This document shows, piece by piece, positions 49,400 to 59,214 of a DNA stretch of 64,000 bases (the first letter of the stretch is position 1; the number at the start of each line of letters is the position of its first letter). Both the position numbers and the translations under genes were made by a program. Source of the stretch: Pantoea sp. BAV 3049 (GTDB taxonomy: Bacteria; Pseudomonadota; Gammaproteobacteria; Enterobacterales; Enterobacteriaceae); NCBI RefSeq assembly GCF_009765445.1, contig NZ_WHOY01000031.1, forward strand, positions 1,507,007 through 1,571,006, given 5' to 3'. The notes under the pieces are model-generated. The model made no database searches. It saw only the letters and a list, made by a program, of their open reading frames with translations, and was not told the origin of the DNA.

Positions 49400-52300
49400 T
49401 TACTGCGCCTGCACCCGCAGCTCCGCTGCGGAACGACTACGGTGACCCAACAATGCCTTCACATCACTGGACTTTGGTTTAACCAGCGAGAATTTAGACG
49501 ACCAGGCTGGCCAGTTCGCCAGGATTTCTTCACCACGTGAGGAACCGGTGTGATGAACGTGCTCGGTGATCAGGCCACGCAGATGCTCTTCGTGGATGGC
49601 CAGGTTGTCAACGCTCAGCACTTCAACCAGCTCCGGGTTCACACGCTTACGGAATTCACCGTCTTCATCCAGAACGTAAGCGAAACCACCGGTCATCCCT
49701 GCACCGAAGTTCACGCCGGTACGGCCCAGTACGCAGACAATGCCACCAGTCATATATTCACAGCCGTTGTCGCCAATGCCTTCCACCACGGTGATGGCAC
49801 CGGAGTTACGCACCGCGAAACGTTCACCAGCACGACCTGCTGCAAACAGCTTGCCGCCGGTGGCACCGTACAGACAGGTATTACCGATAATCGTGGCTTC
49901 ATGGCTGCGGAATGCAGAACCAACCGGTGGACGTACCGCCAGCATACCGCCTGCCATTCCCTTGCCCACATAGTCGTTAGCATCGCCGGTCAGCGTCAGC
50001 TCAACGCCACCTGCGTTCCATACGCCGAAGCTCTGGCCTGCGGTGCCGCTGAAGTGGGCCTTGATTGGATCGGAAGCCAGACCCTGATCGCCGTGCACCA
50101 GCGCAATTGCACCTGACAGCGTGGCACCCACGGAGCGGTCGGTGTTGCGGATATCAAAGTAGAACGTTTTGCTCTGCTTCGCTTCCACAAATGGCATCGC
50201 CTGATCGTGCAGCGCCTTGTTCAGCACGCCCTTATCAAATGGCGGGTTGCTCTCGGTGCAGTGCACGGCCTTACCTGCCATTGGCTGAGCCGTTTTCAGC
50301 AGGGCAGAGAGATCCAGACTCTGCTGTTTGGCGGTGAAGCCTTCCAGCTCGGTCAGCAGATCGGTACGACCAATCAGGTCCACCAGGCGCTTTACGCCCA
50401 GCTCGGCCATGATCTCGCGCGTTTCACGGGCAATGAACTCAAAGTAGTTCGTTACGCGGTACGGTAAACCATGGTAGTGGTTCTTACGCAGCTTCTCGTC
50501 CTGAGTTGCAACACCGGTCGCGCAGTTGTTCAGATGGCAAATACGCAGGTATTTACAGCCCAGGGCCACCATCGGACCGGTCCCAAAGCCAAAGCTTTCG
50601 GCACCCAGGATGGCGGCTTTAATAATGTCACGCCCGGTTTTCAGGCCACCATCCACCTGCAGGCGGATTTTGTGGCGCAGTCCGTTGGCAACCAGCGCCT
50701 GCTGTGTTTCCACCAGGCCTAACTCCCACGGGCAGCCCGCATATTTTACGGAGCTCAGCGGGCTGGCACCGGTACCGCCGTCGTAACCGGCGATAGTGAT
50801 CAGGTCCGCATAGGCTTTTGCCACGCCGGTGGCGATAGTCCCTACACCTGGTTCGGAAACCAGCTTCACCGAAATCATCGCTTTCGGGTTGACCTGCTTC
50901 AGGTCGAAAATCAGCTGCGCCAGATCCTCGATAGAGTAGATATCGTGGTGCGGCGGAGGTGAAATCAACGTCACGCCAGGTACTGAGTAACGCAGCTTGG
51001 CAATGTATGGGGTAACTTTGTCACCTGGCAACTGACCACCTTCACCCGGCTTGGCGCCCTGGGCAACTTTAATCTGAATAACGTCAGCGTTAACCAGATA
51101 GGCAGGTGTCACACCGAAGCGGCCAGAAGCAACCTGCTTGATACGGGACACTTTTTTGGTGCCGTAACGCGCCGGATCTTCACCGCCTTCGCCGGAGTTG
51201 GAGAAGCCGCCAAGGCCGTTCATCGCTTCAGCCAGTGACTCATGGGCTTCCGGGCTGAGCGCGCCGATAGACATCGCCGCAGTATCGAAACGCTTGTACA
51301 GCTCGGTCGCCGGTTCCACATCGTCGATGCTGATGGCGTTGCCGGATGGCGTTACCGCCAGCAGATCGCGCAGTGCTGCGACCGGGCGCTCGTTAACCAG
51401 CTTCGCATAGTGCTGATAATCAGTGTACTCGCCGCTTTGTACTGCTTTCTGAAGCGTACCGACCACGTCCGGGTTATAGGCGTGATATTCGCCACCGTGA
51501 ACGTATTTCAGCAGGCCGCCCTGCTCCAGCGGTTTACGCTGCAGCCAGGCACGCTTGGCCAGGTTCACCAGATCCTGCTGGAAGTCAGTATAAGTGGCAC
51601 CGCCGATGCGGCTGACCACACCCTGGAAACAGAGATCTGAGACGTCGCTGTGCAGGCCAACGGCTTCGAAGAGTTTTGAACAACGGTATGACGCGATGGT
51701 GGAGATCCCCATCTTCGACATAATTTTGTACAGGCCTTTGTTGATGCCGTTACGGTAGTTCAGCATCAGGCTGCGGTAATCTTTTTCGATCACGCCGCTG
51801 TCGGCCATCTTCGCCAGTGATTCGTAGGCGAGGTATGGATAAATCGCGGTTGCACCGAAGCCCAGCAGCACGGCGAAGTGGTGTGGGTCGCGCGCGCTGG
51901 CGGTTTCAACAATGATGTTAGCATCGCAGCGAAGGCTTTTATCCACCAGGCGAGTCTGGATGGCACCGACCATCATCGGCACCGGCACAGGCAGGCGTGT
52001 CGGGCTGATTGCACGGTCAGACAGCACCAGCAGAACGGTTCCGCCTTTCACCAGTTCTTCCGCTTTATCGCACAGTGTGAGAATAGTCTCTTTCAGCGAA
52101 GCTTCAGCCGGATCGAACGTACAGTCCAACGTATCTGCACGGTAGAACTCTTCTTCCTGAGTAGTCAGCTGTTTAAAGTCTGAATAAAGCAGGATTGGCG
52201 ATTTGAAGCTCAGACGGTGAGCCTGACCTTCAGCCTCACAAAACACGTTCATTTCACGACCGATGCTGGTTGCCAGTGACATCACATGCGCTTCACGCAG

Positions 52301-53857
52301 CGGATCGATCGGTGGATTAGTCACCTGAGCGAACTGTTGGCGGAAATAGTCATAAATCACGCGCGGACGGCTGGAAAGCACGGCGAATGGCGTATCATCG
52401 CCCATGGAGCCAACGGCTTCCTGACCGTTCTCACCCAGCACGCGGATGATTGAGTCAAGTTCTTCGCTGCTGTAGCCGAACTGCTTCTGGAAGCTTGCCA
52501 GGAGGTCGTCGTCCATTTCACGGCTGCCCACCTGATCGTCAGGCAAATTTTCGAACGGCACCAGACGGCGAACGTTTTTCTCCATCCACTCTTTATAAGG
52601 GTGGCGGCTTTTCAGATCGTTATCGGTCTCCGCAGAGTGCAGGATGCGACCCGCGCGGGTATCTATCACCATCAGTTCGCCAGGTCCGACGCGGCCTTTT
52701 TCCACCACTTCATCCGGCTGATAGTCCCAGATGCCTACTTCAGAAGCACAGGTGATCAACTTGTCTTTCGTGATGACGTAGCGAGCCGGACGCAGGCCGT
52801 TACGGTCGAGGTTACAGGCTGCATAGCGACCATCAGACATCACGATGCCTGCCGGGCCGTCCCACGGCTCCATATGCATGGAGTTAAAGTCGAAGAAGTC
52901 GCGCAGCTCCGGATCCATATCCGGGTTGTTCTGCCAGGCTGGTGGTACCAGCAGGCGCATGGCACGAATCAGATCCATACCGCCGCTGAGGAACAGCTCC
53001 AGCATGTTATCCATTGAGCTGGAGTCAGAACCGGTTTCGTTAACGAACGGCGCAGCATCCTGCAGATCGGGGATCAGCGGGGTGCGGAATTTATAGGCGC
53101 GGGCTTTGGCCCACTGGCGGTTACCGGCGATGGTGTTGATTTCACCGTTGTGTGCCATGTAGCGGAAAGGCTGAGCCAGCGGCCAGCGTGGTACGGTATT
53201 GGTGGAGAAGCGCTGGTGGAACAGGCAGATGGCAGATTCCAGACGCAGGTCGGCCAGATCCAGGTAGAAGCGCGGCAGATCCGCCGGCATACACAGACCT
53301 TTATAGATGTTGACCTGGTTGGAGAAGCTGCACACGTAGAATTCTTTGTCTTCGATGCGCTTTTCGATACGGCGGCGCGCCATATACAGGCGACGCTCCA
53401 TATCACGTGGACGCCAGCCAGCCGGTGCATTGATAAACAGCTGTTCAATGCGCGGCATGGAAGAGAGGGCGATTTCACCAAGTACGTCCTGGTTGATTGG
53501 CACTTCGCGCCAGCCCACCACAGACAAGGTTTCGCGCAGCACTTCTTCTTCCACAATGCGGCGGCTCTCGCGAGCCAGCTCGTCATCCTGGTTAAGGAAC
53601 AGCATGCCTACCGCGTAGTTTTTGGCCAGGCGCCAGCCGCGCTCCTGAGCCACTACACGGAAGAAACGATCGGGTTTTTGTAATAAAAGGCCACAGCCGT
53701 CGCCGGTCTTGCCGTCAGCAAGGATCGCGCCACGGTGTTGCATTCGGGCCAGTGCGTGAATAGCCGTACGCACCACCTTATGGCTAGGTTCGCCTTCTAT
53801 GTGGGCGATCAGGCCGAAACCACAGTTATCCTTTTCAAGGGATTTATCGTACAACAT
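49400..53857 (-). CDS. gltB: Glutamate synthase large subunit
   Basis: GltB (1485 aa) makes glutamate from glutamine and 2-oxoglutarate. The precursor MLYDKSLEKDN is expected to be removed to free Cys12, the N-terminal nucleophile of the amidotransferase domain (CGFGLIAHIEGEPSHKVV). The central and FMN-binding synthase domains include PPPHHDIYSIEDLAQLI and GYDGGTGASPLSSVKYAG. The 3Fe-4S cysteines lie in CKYLRICHLNNCATGVATQ. The C-terminal GXGXG beta-helix domain has MAGGMLAVRPP. GGGGAGG-like ribosome site (GGGGAGG) precedes the ATG. Confidence 0.99.
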   Translation of the reverse strand: MLYDKSLEKDNCGFGLIAHIEGEPSHKVVRTAIHALARMQHRGAILADGKTGDGCGLLLQKPDRFFRVVAQERGWRLAKNYAVGMLFLNQDDELARESRRIVEEEVLRETLSVVGWREVPINQDVLGEIALSSMPRIEQLFINAPAGWRPRDMERRLYMARRRIEKRIEDKEFYVCSFSNQVNIYKGLCMPADLPRFYLDLADLRLESAICLFHQRFSTNTVPRWPLAQPFRYMAHNGEINTIAGNRQWAKARAYKFRTPLIPDLQDAAPFVNETGSDSSSMDNMLELFLSGGMDLIRAMRLLVPPAWQNNPDMDPELRDFFDFNSMHMEPWDGPAGIVMSDGRYAACNLDRNGLRPARYVITKDKLITCASEVGIWDYQPDEVVEKGRVGPGELMVIDTRAGRILHSAETDNDLKSRHPYKEWMEKNVRRLVPFENLPDDQVGSREMDDDLLASFQKQFGYSSEELDSIIRVLGENGQEAVGSMGDDTPFAVLSSRPRVIYDYFRQQFAQVTNPPIDPLREAHVMSLATSIGREMNVFCEAEGQAHRLSFKSPILLYSDFKQLTTQEEEFYRADTLDCTFDPAEASLKETILTLCDKAEELVKGGTVLLVLSDRAISPTRLPVPVPMMVGAIQTRLVDKSLRCDANIIVETASARDPHHFAVLLGFGATAIYPYLAYESLAKMADSGVIEKDYRSLMLNYRNGINKGLYKIMSKMGISTIASYRCSKLFEAVGLHSDVSDLCFQGVVSRIGGATYTDFQQDLVNLAKRAWLQRKPLEQGGLLKYVHGGEYHAYNPDVVGTLQKAVQSGEYTDYQHYAKLVNERPVAALRDLLAVTPSGNAISIDDVEPATELYKRFDTAAMSIGALSPEAHESLAEAMNGLGGFSNSGEGGEDPARYGTKKVSRIKQVASGRFGVTPAYLVNADVIQIKVAQGAKPGEGGQLPGDKVTPYIAKLRYSVPGVTLISPPPHHDIYSIEDLAQLIFDLKQVNPKAMISVKLVSEPGVGTIATGVAKAYADLITIAGYDGGTGASPLSSVKYAGCPWELGLVETQQALVANGLRHKIRLQVDGGLKTGRDIIKAAILGAESFGFGTGPMVALGCKYLRICHLNNCATGVATQDEKLRKNHYHGLPYRVTNYFEFIARETREIMAELGVKRLVDLIGRTDLLTELEGFTAKQQSLDLSALLKTAQPMAGKAVHCTESNPPFDKGVLNKALHDQAMPFVEAKQSKTFYFDIRNTDRSVGATLSGAIALVHGDQGLASDPIKAHFSGTAGQSFGVWNAGGVELTLTGDANDYVGKGMAGGMLAVRPPVGSAFRSHEATIIGNTCLYGATGGKLFAAGRAGERFAVRNSGAITVVEGIGDNGCEYMTGGIVCVLGRTGVNFGAGMTGGFAYVLDEDGEFRKRVNPELVEVLSVDNLAIHEEHLRGLITEHVHHTGSSRGEEILANWPAWSSKFSLVKPKSSDVKALLGHRSRSAAELRVQAQ

Positions 53858-54960
53858 ATCAGTGAACCTCCCCAGGCTCTGAGAGATTCCCTGCGCCGAC
53901 GAAGGGCAGACGTAGAAAGGGCATGGCGACAGGTTTTGAGCTTAATGCTCACCTATTATGTCGCCCCTCTAGTCTGGCCGTTAGCATCGGTGTCACAAGC
54001 GTTGAGGACTTGCTACAGAGGGAATCTCAATAACTGCATAAATATGACGGGTGGAACACCCGTCCAGAAAGCTTCCAGCGGATTTCCAACTTATCGGGAA
54101 AGCGTACTCAGGTCAAATAGCGTTCTTACTGAGGCTTCTATGTCCTTTATATGAGTTATTTATTTGATTTATATGAATTTGTTTGGGTTTTTTATGTTGT
54201 TCGTTTCCCTGCAATCCCCCGCTGAAGTGTGAGCTGTCTCACTGTAGTGCAGGCAGCAAATCTCTGCACCATGCTGGTGCTGGGGTTATTGGTAGCAGGA
54301 TATGCTGGCAAAGTTATGTTAACCGCATAAACGCACTGTTTTTAGGGTTGTCGCTTATTTGAATTAAACAGGGCGACATCATTAGTAAAATTAATCGTCA
54401 CGGATATGATTAAATTTTCACTTAATGTGAATGATTATTCGTTGCATTAACAGGGGAGAGTACGGACCGGGACGGTCATCGCTATGAAAAGCATGAGGCA
54501 ACAGAGGTGCCCTTTCCACAAGAGGGAACTACAGATTATGCAATTAACAAAAATAGTCAACTGCTTATCTTTTGCGGGCCAGTGTAATGAAAAGAGCTCA
54601 TTTCTGTTTTTTGCGGTCAGCGCGGGCTGACTTTCCGGCCAGACGAGGCGGCATGCAGCTTCAACACTCTTAACAATATTGGCAGGGCTTTTAATATACT
54701 GTTGAAAATCCCGGCAGCGATCACCTGCTAAAACAGCTTTTAAGCGTGGCGAATTAAGTGAATTGTGCCAGTTACCGTTTGTTTGTTATTCCGCCAGTTG
54801 TTCTCTCTAAACTTTGCGAGCCGTCACCTGCCGAAGTGCTTAATCAGTCATTGCTCACCGAACATGCACTGTTCCAGTGCAGGGCAAACTCTGTTCCGTC
54901 TGCGTGGGTCTTTTGAGCTTTTACGGTATGATTGAGATATTGGTCTGGAAGGAATCTTTT
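53858..54960. promoter_or_regulatory. 1.1-kb divergent region between gltB and arcB (no yhcC)
   Basis: In E. coli this interval carries yhcC; here no radical-SAM coding is visible on either strand. The left part should hold the gltB promoter and leader (E. coli gltB is activated by Lrp and IHF), and 54140-54200 is AT-rich. The right part holds the arcB promoter, with GGAAGGAATC before ATG at 54961. A 48-codon ORF starts at 54484 with a weak ribosome site and no recognised similarity. No RNA gene could be supported. Confidence 0.5.
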
Positions 54961-57297
54961 ATGAAACAAATTCGTCTGTTAGCCCAGTATTACGTCGACC
55001 TGATGGTGAAATTGGGTCTGGTGCGTTTTTCCCTGTTGCTGGCCTCCGCGCTGGTGGTGCTGGCCATGATTGTGCAGATGGCCGTGACCATGGTGCTCCG
55101 GGGACATGTGGAAAGCATTGATATGGTTCGCTCGGTGTTTTTCGGCCTGTTAATCACCCCCTGGGCGGTCTATTTCCTCTCGGTGGTGGTGGAACAGCTG
55201 GAAGAGTCACGTCAGCGCCTCTCGCGGCTGGTGGACAAGCTGGAAGAGATGCGCCATCGCGACCTGGAGCTGAACCAGCAGATGAAGGAAAACATCACCC
55301 AGCTTAATCAGGAAATCGCTGACCGTATCAAAGCCGAGAAGGCCCGCCTGCAGGTGCTGGATAAGCTGACGGAAGAGATGACCAGACGTGAACAGGCACA
55401 GATCGAACTTGAGCAACAATCCTCTTTTCTGCGCTCTTTCCTGGATGCCTCACCTGACCTTGTGTTCTACCGCAATATCGATCAGCAGTTCTCCGGCTGT
55501 AATCGCGCCATGGAGTTGCTTACCGGAAAAAGTGAGAAGCAGCTGATCGGCCTGACACCGCGCGATGTTTATGATGATGATGCCGCAACGAAAGTGCTTG
55601 AAACAGATGAGAAAGTGTTCCGTCATAACGTCTCCCTGACCTATGAGCAGTGGCTGCAATATCCCGACGGGCGAAAAGCCTGTTTTGAGATCCGAAAGGT
55701 GCCTTATTACGACCGCGTGGGAAAACGTAGCGGGCTGATGGGGTTCGGACGCGATATAACGGAACGTAAGCGCTACCAGGACGCTCTGGAGAATGCCAGC
55801 AGGGAGAAGACCACTTTTATCTCTACGATCAGCCACGAGCTTCGTACGCCGCTTAACGGCATTGTCGGCCTCAGCCGTATTTTGCTGGATACCGACCTTA
55901 ATGCTGAGCAACTGAAATATCTCAAAACCATCCACGTTTCCGCTATCACGCTGGGCAACATTTTCAATGACGTGATTGAAATGGACAAAATTGAGCGGCG
56001 GAAGGTGCAACTTGATAACCAGCCTGTGGACTTCACTGGCTTCCTGGCGGATCTGGAAAACCTCTCCGGATTACTGGCTCAGCCTAAAGGGCTGAAGTTT
56101 GTGCTGGAACCCGAGCTGCCTCTGCCCCACAAAATCATTACCGATGGCACGCGCCTGCGACAAATTCTGTGGAACCTGATCGGCAACGCGGTGAAGTTCA
56201 CTCAGCAGGGCAGCATTGTGGTCCGCGTCAGCTATCAGGGTGAAGATTGCCTGCGCTTTGAGGTGGAAGATTCTGGCATGGGCATTCCTCAGGATGAGCA
56301 GGACAAGATCTTCGCCATGTATTACCAGGTGAAAGATCAGCACGGCGGTAGGCCAGCTACGGGGACGGGCATCGGGCTGGCAGTTTCACGTCGGCTGGCG
56401 CAGGGCATGGGCGGTGACATCTCGGTGCGTAGTGCTCCCGGCACAGGCTCCTGCTTTACACTAACCGTCAATGCACCACGCATTGCTGAGCAGAACGAAG
56501 ATGAACAACCGGCTGATGATATGCCTTTACCGGCGCTGCACGTGCTGCTGGTGGAAGATATCGAGCTGAATGTGGTGGTGGCCCGCTCGGTGCTGGAGAA
56601 GCTGGGTAACAGTGTGGAAGTGGCGATGACCGGTGAGGAGGCGCTGGCCATGTTCGATCCGGACGAATTCGACCTTGTGCTGTTGGATATTCAACTGCCG
56701 GATATGACCGGGCTGGATGTAGCTCGTGGCATTCATCAGCGTTACATGGGGCGGCAGCTTCCGCCGCTGGTAGCACTGACGGCTAATGTATTGAAGGACA
56801 AAAAAGAGTATCTGGATGCAGGGATGGACGACGTGCTGAGCAAGCCGCTGGCAGTACCGGCGCTGACGGCGACCATCAAAAAGTACTGGGATTATCAGCA
56901 GCGTGAAGACAAACCTGAGGAGAGCAGAGTGGACGAGAAGAAACTGGGATTACTGGATGTCACTATGCTGGAGCAGTATATCGAACTGGTTGGCCCGCAG
57001 CTGATACATCAGAGTCTGGAGATGTTTGAGCAAATGATGCCCGGCTACCTTGAAGTGCTCGATTCTAACATGATGGCGCGTGACCAGAAGGGCATTGCTG
57101 AAGAAGGCCACAAGATTAAAGGCGCGGCCGGATCGGTTGGACTGGTGCACCTGCAGCAGCTGGCGAAGCAAATCCAAAGCCCAGAATTACCGGCATGGTG
57201 GGACAACGTTCAGGAGTGGATCGACGAACTGAAGCAGGACTGGCGTCATGACGTGGAAGTGTTACGGGAATGGGTTTCTGATGCTGGAAAAAAATGA
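54961..57297 (+). CDS. arcB: Anoxic redox sensor kinase ArcB
   Basis: ArcB (778 aa, same as E. coli) senses quinone redox state and phosphorylates ArcA. The start MKQIRLLAQYYVDLM at 54961 follows AAGGAAT; the 54877 start is rejected. Two membrane helices (about 22-44 and 57-78) lead to a coiled coil, then a PAS domain with the redox-active cysteines C180 and C241. The H-box (FISTISHELRTPLNG) has H292. The ATP-binding domain, the receiver (LLDIQLPDMTG) and the HPt domain (EEGHKIKGAAGSVG) follow, so the full three-step phosphorelay is intact. The ArcZ terminator overlaps its stop codon. Confidence 0.99.
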   Translation: MKQIRLLAQYYVDLMVKLGLVRFSLLLASALVVLAMIVQMAVTMVLRGHVESIDMVRSVFFGLLITPWAVYFLSVVVEQLEESRQRLSRLVDKLEEMRHRDLELNQQMKENITQLNQEIADRIKAEKARLQVLDKLTEEMTRREQAQIELEQQSSFLRSFLDASPDLVFYRNIDQQFSGCNRAMELLTGKSEKQLIGLTPRDVYDDDAATKVLETDEKVFRHNVSLTYEQWLQYPDGRKACFEIRKVPYYDRVGKRSGLMGFGRDITERKRYQDALENASREKTTFISTISHELRTPLNGIVGLSRILLDTDLNAEQLKYLKTIHVSAITLGNIFNDVIEMDKIERRKVQLDNQPVDFTGFLADLENLSGLLAQPKGLKFVLEPELPLPHKIITDGTRLRQILWNLIGNAVKFTQQGSIVVRVSYQGEDCLRFEVEDSGMGIPQDEQDKIFAMYYQVKDQHGGRPATGTGIGLAVSRRLAQGMGGDISVRSAPGTGSCFTLTVNAPRIAEQNEDEQPADDMPLPALHVLLVEDIELNVVVARSVLEKLGNSVEVAMTGEEALAMFDPDEFDLVLLDIQLPDMTGLDVARGIHQRYMGRQLPPLVALTANVLKDKKEYLDAGMDDVLSKPLAVPALTATIKKYWDYQQREDKPEESRVDEKKLGLLDVTMLEQYIELVGPQLIHQSLEMFEQMMPGYLEVLDSNMMARDQKGIAEEGHKIKGAAGSVGLVHLQQLAKQIQSPELPAWWDNVQEWIDELKQDWRHDVEVLREWVSDAGKK

Positions 57298-57421
57298 CCC
57301 CGACCGAAGCCGGGGTGCGCGAATACTGCGCCAACACCAGGGAAAAGTGTAACCTGCGCTATTCTGAGAAGAAGAGTTTAAAAGCACAGGCGCGGTATTG
57401 GTTAAACGCTCAGGAACTACC
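57288..57421 (-). ncRNA. arcZ: Hfq-dependent small RNA ArcZ (RyhA/SraH)
   Basis: The minus strand carries the conserved ArcZ 3' part: CCCTGGTGTTGGCGCAGTAT, then TCGCGCACCCCGG, a terminator stem and seven T. I recall this stretch as nearly identical in E. coli ArcZ. In E. coli it is processed to a short form that activates rpoS and represses flhDC, and it is repressed by ArcA. The 5' end is less conserved; a -10-like TAAGAT at 57429-57434 suggests a start near 57421 and a length of about 134 nt. The T run abuts the arcB stop codon, the same tail-to-tail layout as in E. coli. The 5' end is approximate. Confidence 0.92.
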
Positions 57422-58172
57422 TTAGCAAATCTTACATCACATGTTACCAGATTCATTAAAATGTGTGATGTGGAGCAGCGTTTCCACACAGAAAACATTA
57501 ATTTGGTGACACAGTCAAGTGCGGAATGAATTTATCCGCAGTTTTGCTCAAAAAATAGACTATTGTGACAATTTTTCATAACCCCAGATTGACGTTGCCG
57601 GGTAACCGGTTCCATTGAACGCTAGCGGAGCTGCTAAAGAAATTTCCTAAGGGAAGGGCGATATTTAACTGGCTGTAAAACATGTCCTTTTTATGAGATT
57701 GCGGTCTCTGTCCTCAGACCGTTTGTGGCCAGGCTCAGGAAGCGCCACATGCAAAGTTTCGGGAATGGATATAGCGCTTTAGATAGCAATTCCTTTCTGT
57801 GTATACCTGGTATCTGTAATAGCTTTGAAAAGCCTGTATGCTGTTTGAACGCCACCTTAAAGGGGGCATAAGATTAATTTTTCAAATGCTACCCCGCGTG
57901 ATTTATAAGAAATTTGAATCATTTGTTTTTAACATCCACCATCATTAAAATGCGGATTTCTGCATGATGTGCAGGTTTGTTTACTGGATGGAACCGATTC
58001 CGGATCCGCGGAAGTGGTTGAAGCTGTTGAGGCATTTATATTACTTCCCGGCAGGCTGACAGCCAGAGGCCGATTTTCAACGCCGGATTTGTCACCTCCC
58101 GACAGCAGGTAGCAGAGAGGCTAAGGCGAGTTCTGGTCAGGAATTGATAAAGATTGTTATGGATATAATTGT
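57422..58172. other. Intergenic region between arcZ and mtgA (no elbB)
   Basis: In E. coli elbB lies here; no elbB coding is visible. The region contains a hairpin cggtct/agaccg (57702-57721) followed by GTTTG, and an open frame without a start codon (57933-58109) with no recognised similarity. The right end holds the mtgA promoter and weak ribosome site before 58173. The sequence looks non-coding or decayed. Confidence 0.45.
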
Positions 58173-58892
58173 ATGAGTAAGCGCAAGAGAACAGGTTTGG
58201 TGGGGATTAGACAGTGGTTGTTAAGGGCCATATTCAGCGTTCTGGGACTCTGGGTGGCAGGAATTCTGCTTTTTTCCTTTTTGCCGGTCCCTTTTTCGGC
58301 GGTGATGGTCGAGCGCCAGCTGGGGGCCTGGTTTAGCGGCGATTTCAGCTACGTGGCCCATTCGGATTGGGTGGGGATGGACGATATTGCTCCCTGGATG
58401 CCTCTTGCGGTAATGGCTTCAGAAGATCAAAAGTTCCCAACCCATTGGGGATTTGACGTTCAGGCCATCCAGTCTGTGCTGGATAACGATGGTGGTAAAA
58501 TGCGAGGTGCCTCGACATTGTCACAGCAGACCGCCAAAAACATGTTCTTATGGGATGGCCGCAGCTGGATACGTAAAGGGCTTGAGGCGGGTCTGACTGT
58601 GGGGATTGAAACGGTGTGGACCAAGCGCCGGATCCTGACGGTCTACCTGAATGTGGCAGAATTTGGTGAGGGAGTGTTTGGAGTGGAAGAGGCTTCCCAA
58701 CGCTATTTTCACAAGTCAGCCAGCCGTCTGACCATGTCTGAAGCTGCGCTACTGGCAGCCGTGTTGCCTAACCCAATCCGCTTCAGGGCTGATGCACCTT
58801 CTGGTTATATTCGCCAGCGACAGCAGTGGATCTTAAGGCAAATGCGTCAGCTTGGCGGCGAGGGATTTCTGAGGGAATATAAGCTGCAATAA
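58173..58892 (+). CDS. mtgA: Monofunctional peptidoglycan glycosyltransferase
   Basis: MtgA (239 aa) polymerises lipid II into glycan strands and works at the divisome. One N-terminal membrane segment (about 17-40, [20 protein letters not shown]) anchors the GT51 domain. The catalytic Glu is in [16 protein letters not shown], followed by [16 protein letters not shown] and [20 protein letters not shown]. Length is close to E. coli (242). Confidence 0.97.
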   Translation: MSKRKRTGLVGIRQWLLRAIFSVLGLWVAGILLFSFLPVPFSAVMVERQLGAWFSGDFSYVAHSDWVGMDDIAPWMPLAVMASEDQKFPTHWGFDVQAIQSVLDNDGGKMRGASTLSQQTAKNMFLWDGRSWIRKGLEAGLTVGIETVWTKRRILTVYLNVAEFGEGVFGVEEASQRYFHKSASRLTMSEAALLAAVLPNPIRFRADAPSGYIRQRQQWILRQMRQLGGEGFLREYKLQ

Positions 58893-58902
58893 CGGGATGG
58901 CA

Positions 58903-58942
58903 GGCCAGAAGAGTTCAGCAGGGCTTCTGGCCTTAATTTTAT
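58903..58942 (+). terminator. mtgA terminator, between convergent mtgA and npr
   Basis: A 9-bp stem (ggccagaag/cttctggcc, 12-nt loop) is followed by TTAATTTTATT and reaches the npr stop codon. Confidence 0.8.
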
Positions 58943-59214
58943 TAGTCTTCATCAAAGCCGGCGTTAAACAGCTCAATAACCGCCGTTAAGGCTTTTTCTT
59001 CTTCCGGCCCGGTAGCTTCAATTTCAATGTGGCCGCCCTTGGCTGAGTCGAGCATCAGCAGAGCGATCACGCTGCTGGCCTCCGCCTCGGTACCGCTTTC
59101 ATTGCGTAACAGCACTTCCGCATCAAAGCTCTGCACCAGTTCAAAAAGCTTCATTGCCGGGCGGGCATGCATTCCCAGCTTATTTTTAATCTCAACGGTT
59201 TGCCTGACTGTCAT
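58942..59214 (-). CDS. ptsO: Nitrogen-PTS phosphocarrier NPr
   Basis: NPr (90 aa, also called npr) is the HPr-like carrier between PtsP and PtsN. The phosphorylated His is in [15 protein letters not shown] (His16 region), and the Ser-helix is [14 protein letters not shown]. It overlaps rapZ by 4 bp (ATGA), so translation is coupled. It is the last gene of the rpoN cluster. Confidence 0.97.
   Translation of the reverse strand: MTVRQTVEIKNKLGMHARPAMKLFELVQSFDAEVLLRNESGTEAEASSVIALLMLDSAKGGHIEIEATGPEEEKALTAVIELFNAGFDED

Noticed and set aside
53735-54154. 139-aa plus-strand ORF across the gltB start
   Set aside because: It begins antisense to gltB and extends into the promoter region, with no ribosome site or family match.
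54760-54780. Second TGGCAC motif as a sigma-54 promoter upstream of arcB
   Set aside because: The TGGCAC on the minus strand is not followed by GC at the -12 position, so it fails the spacing rule.
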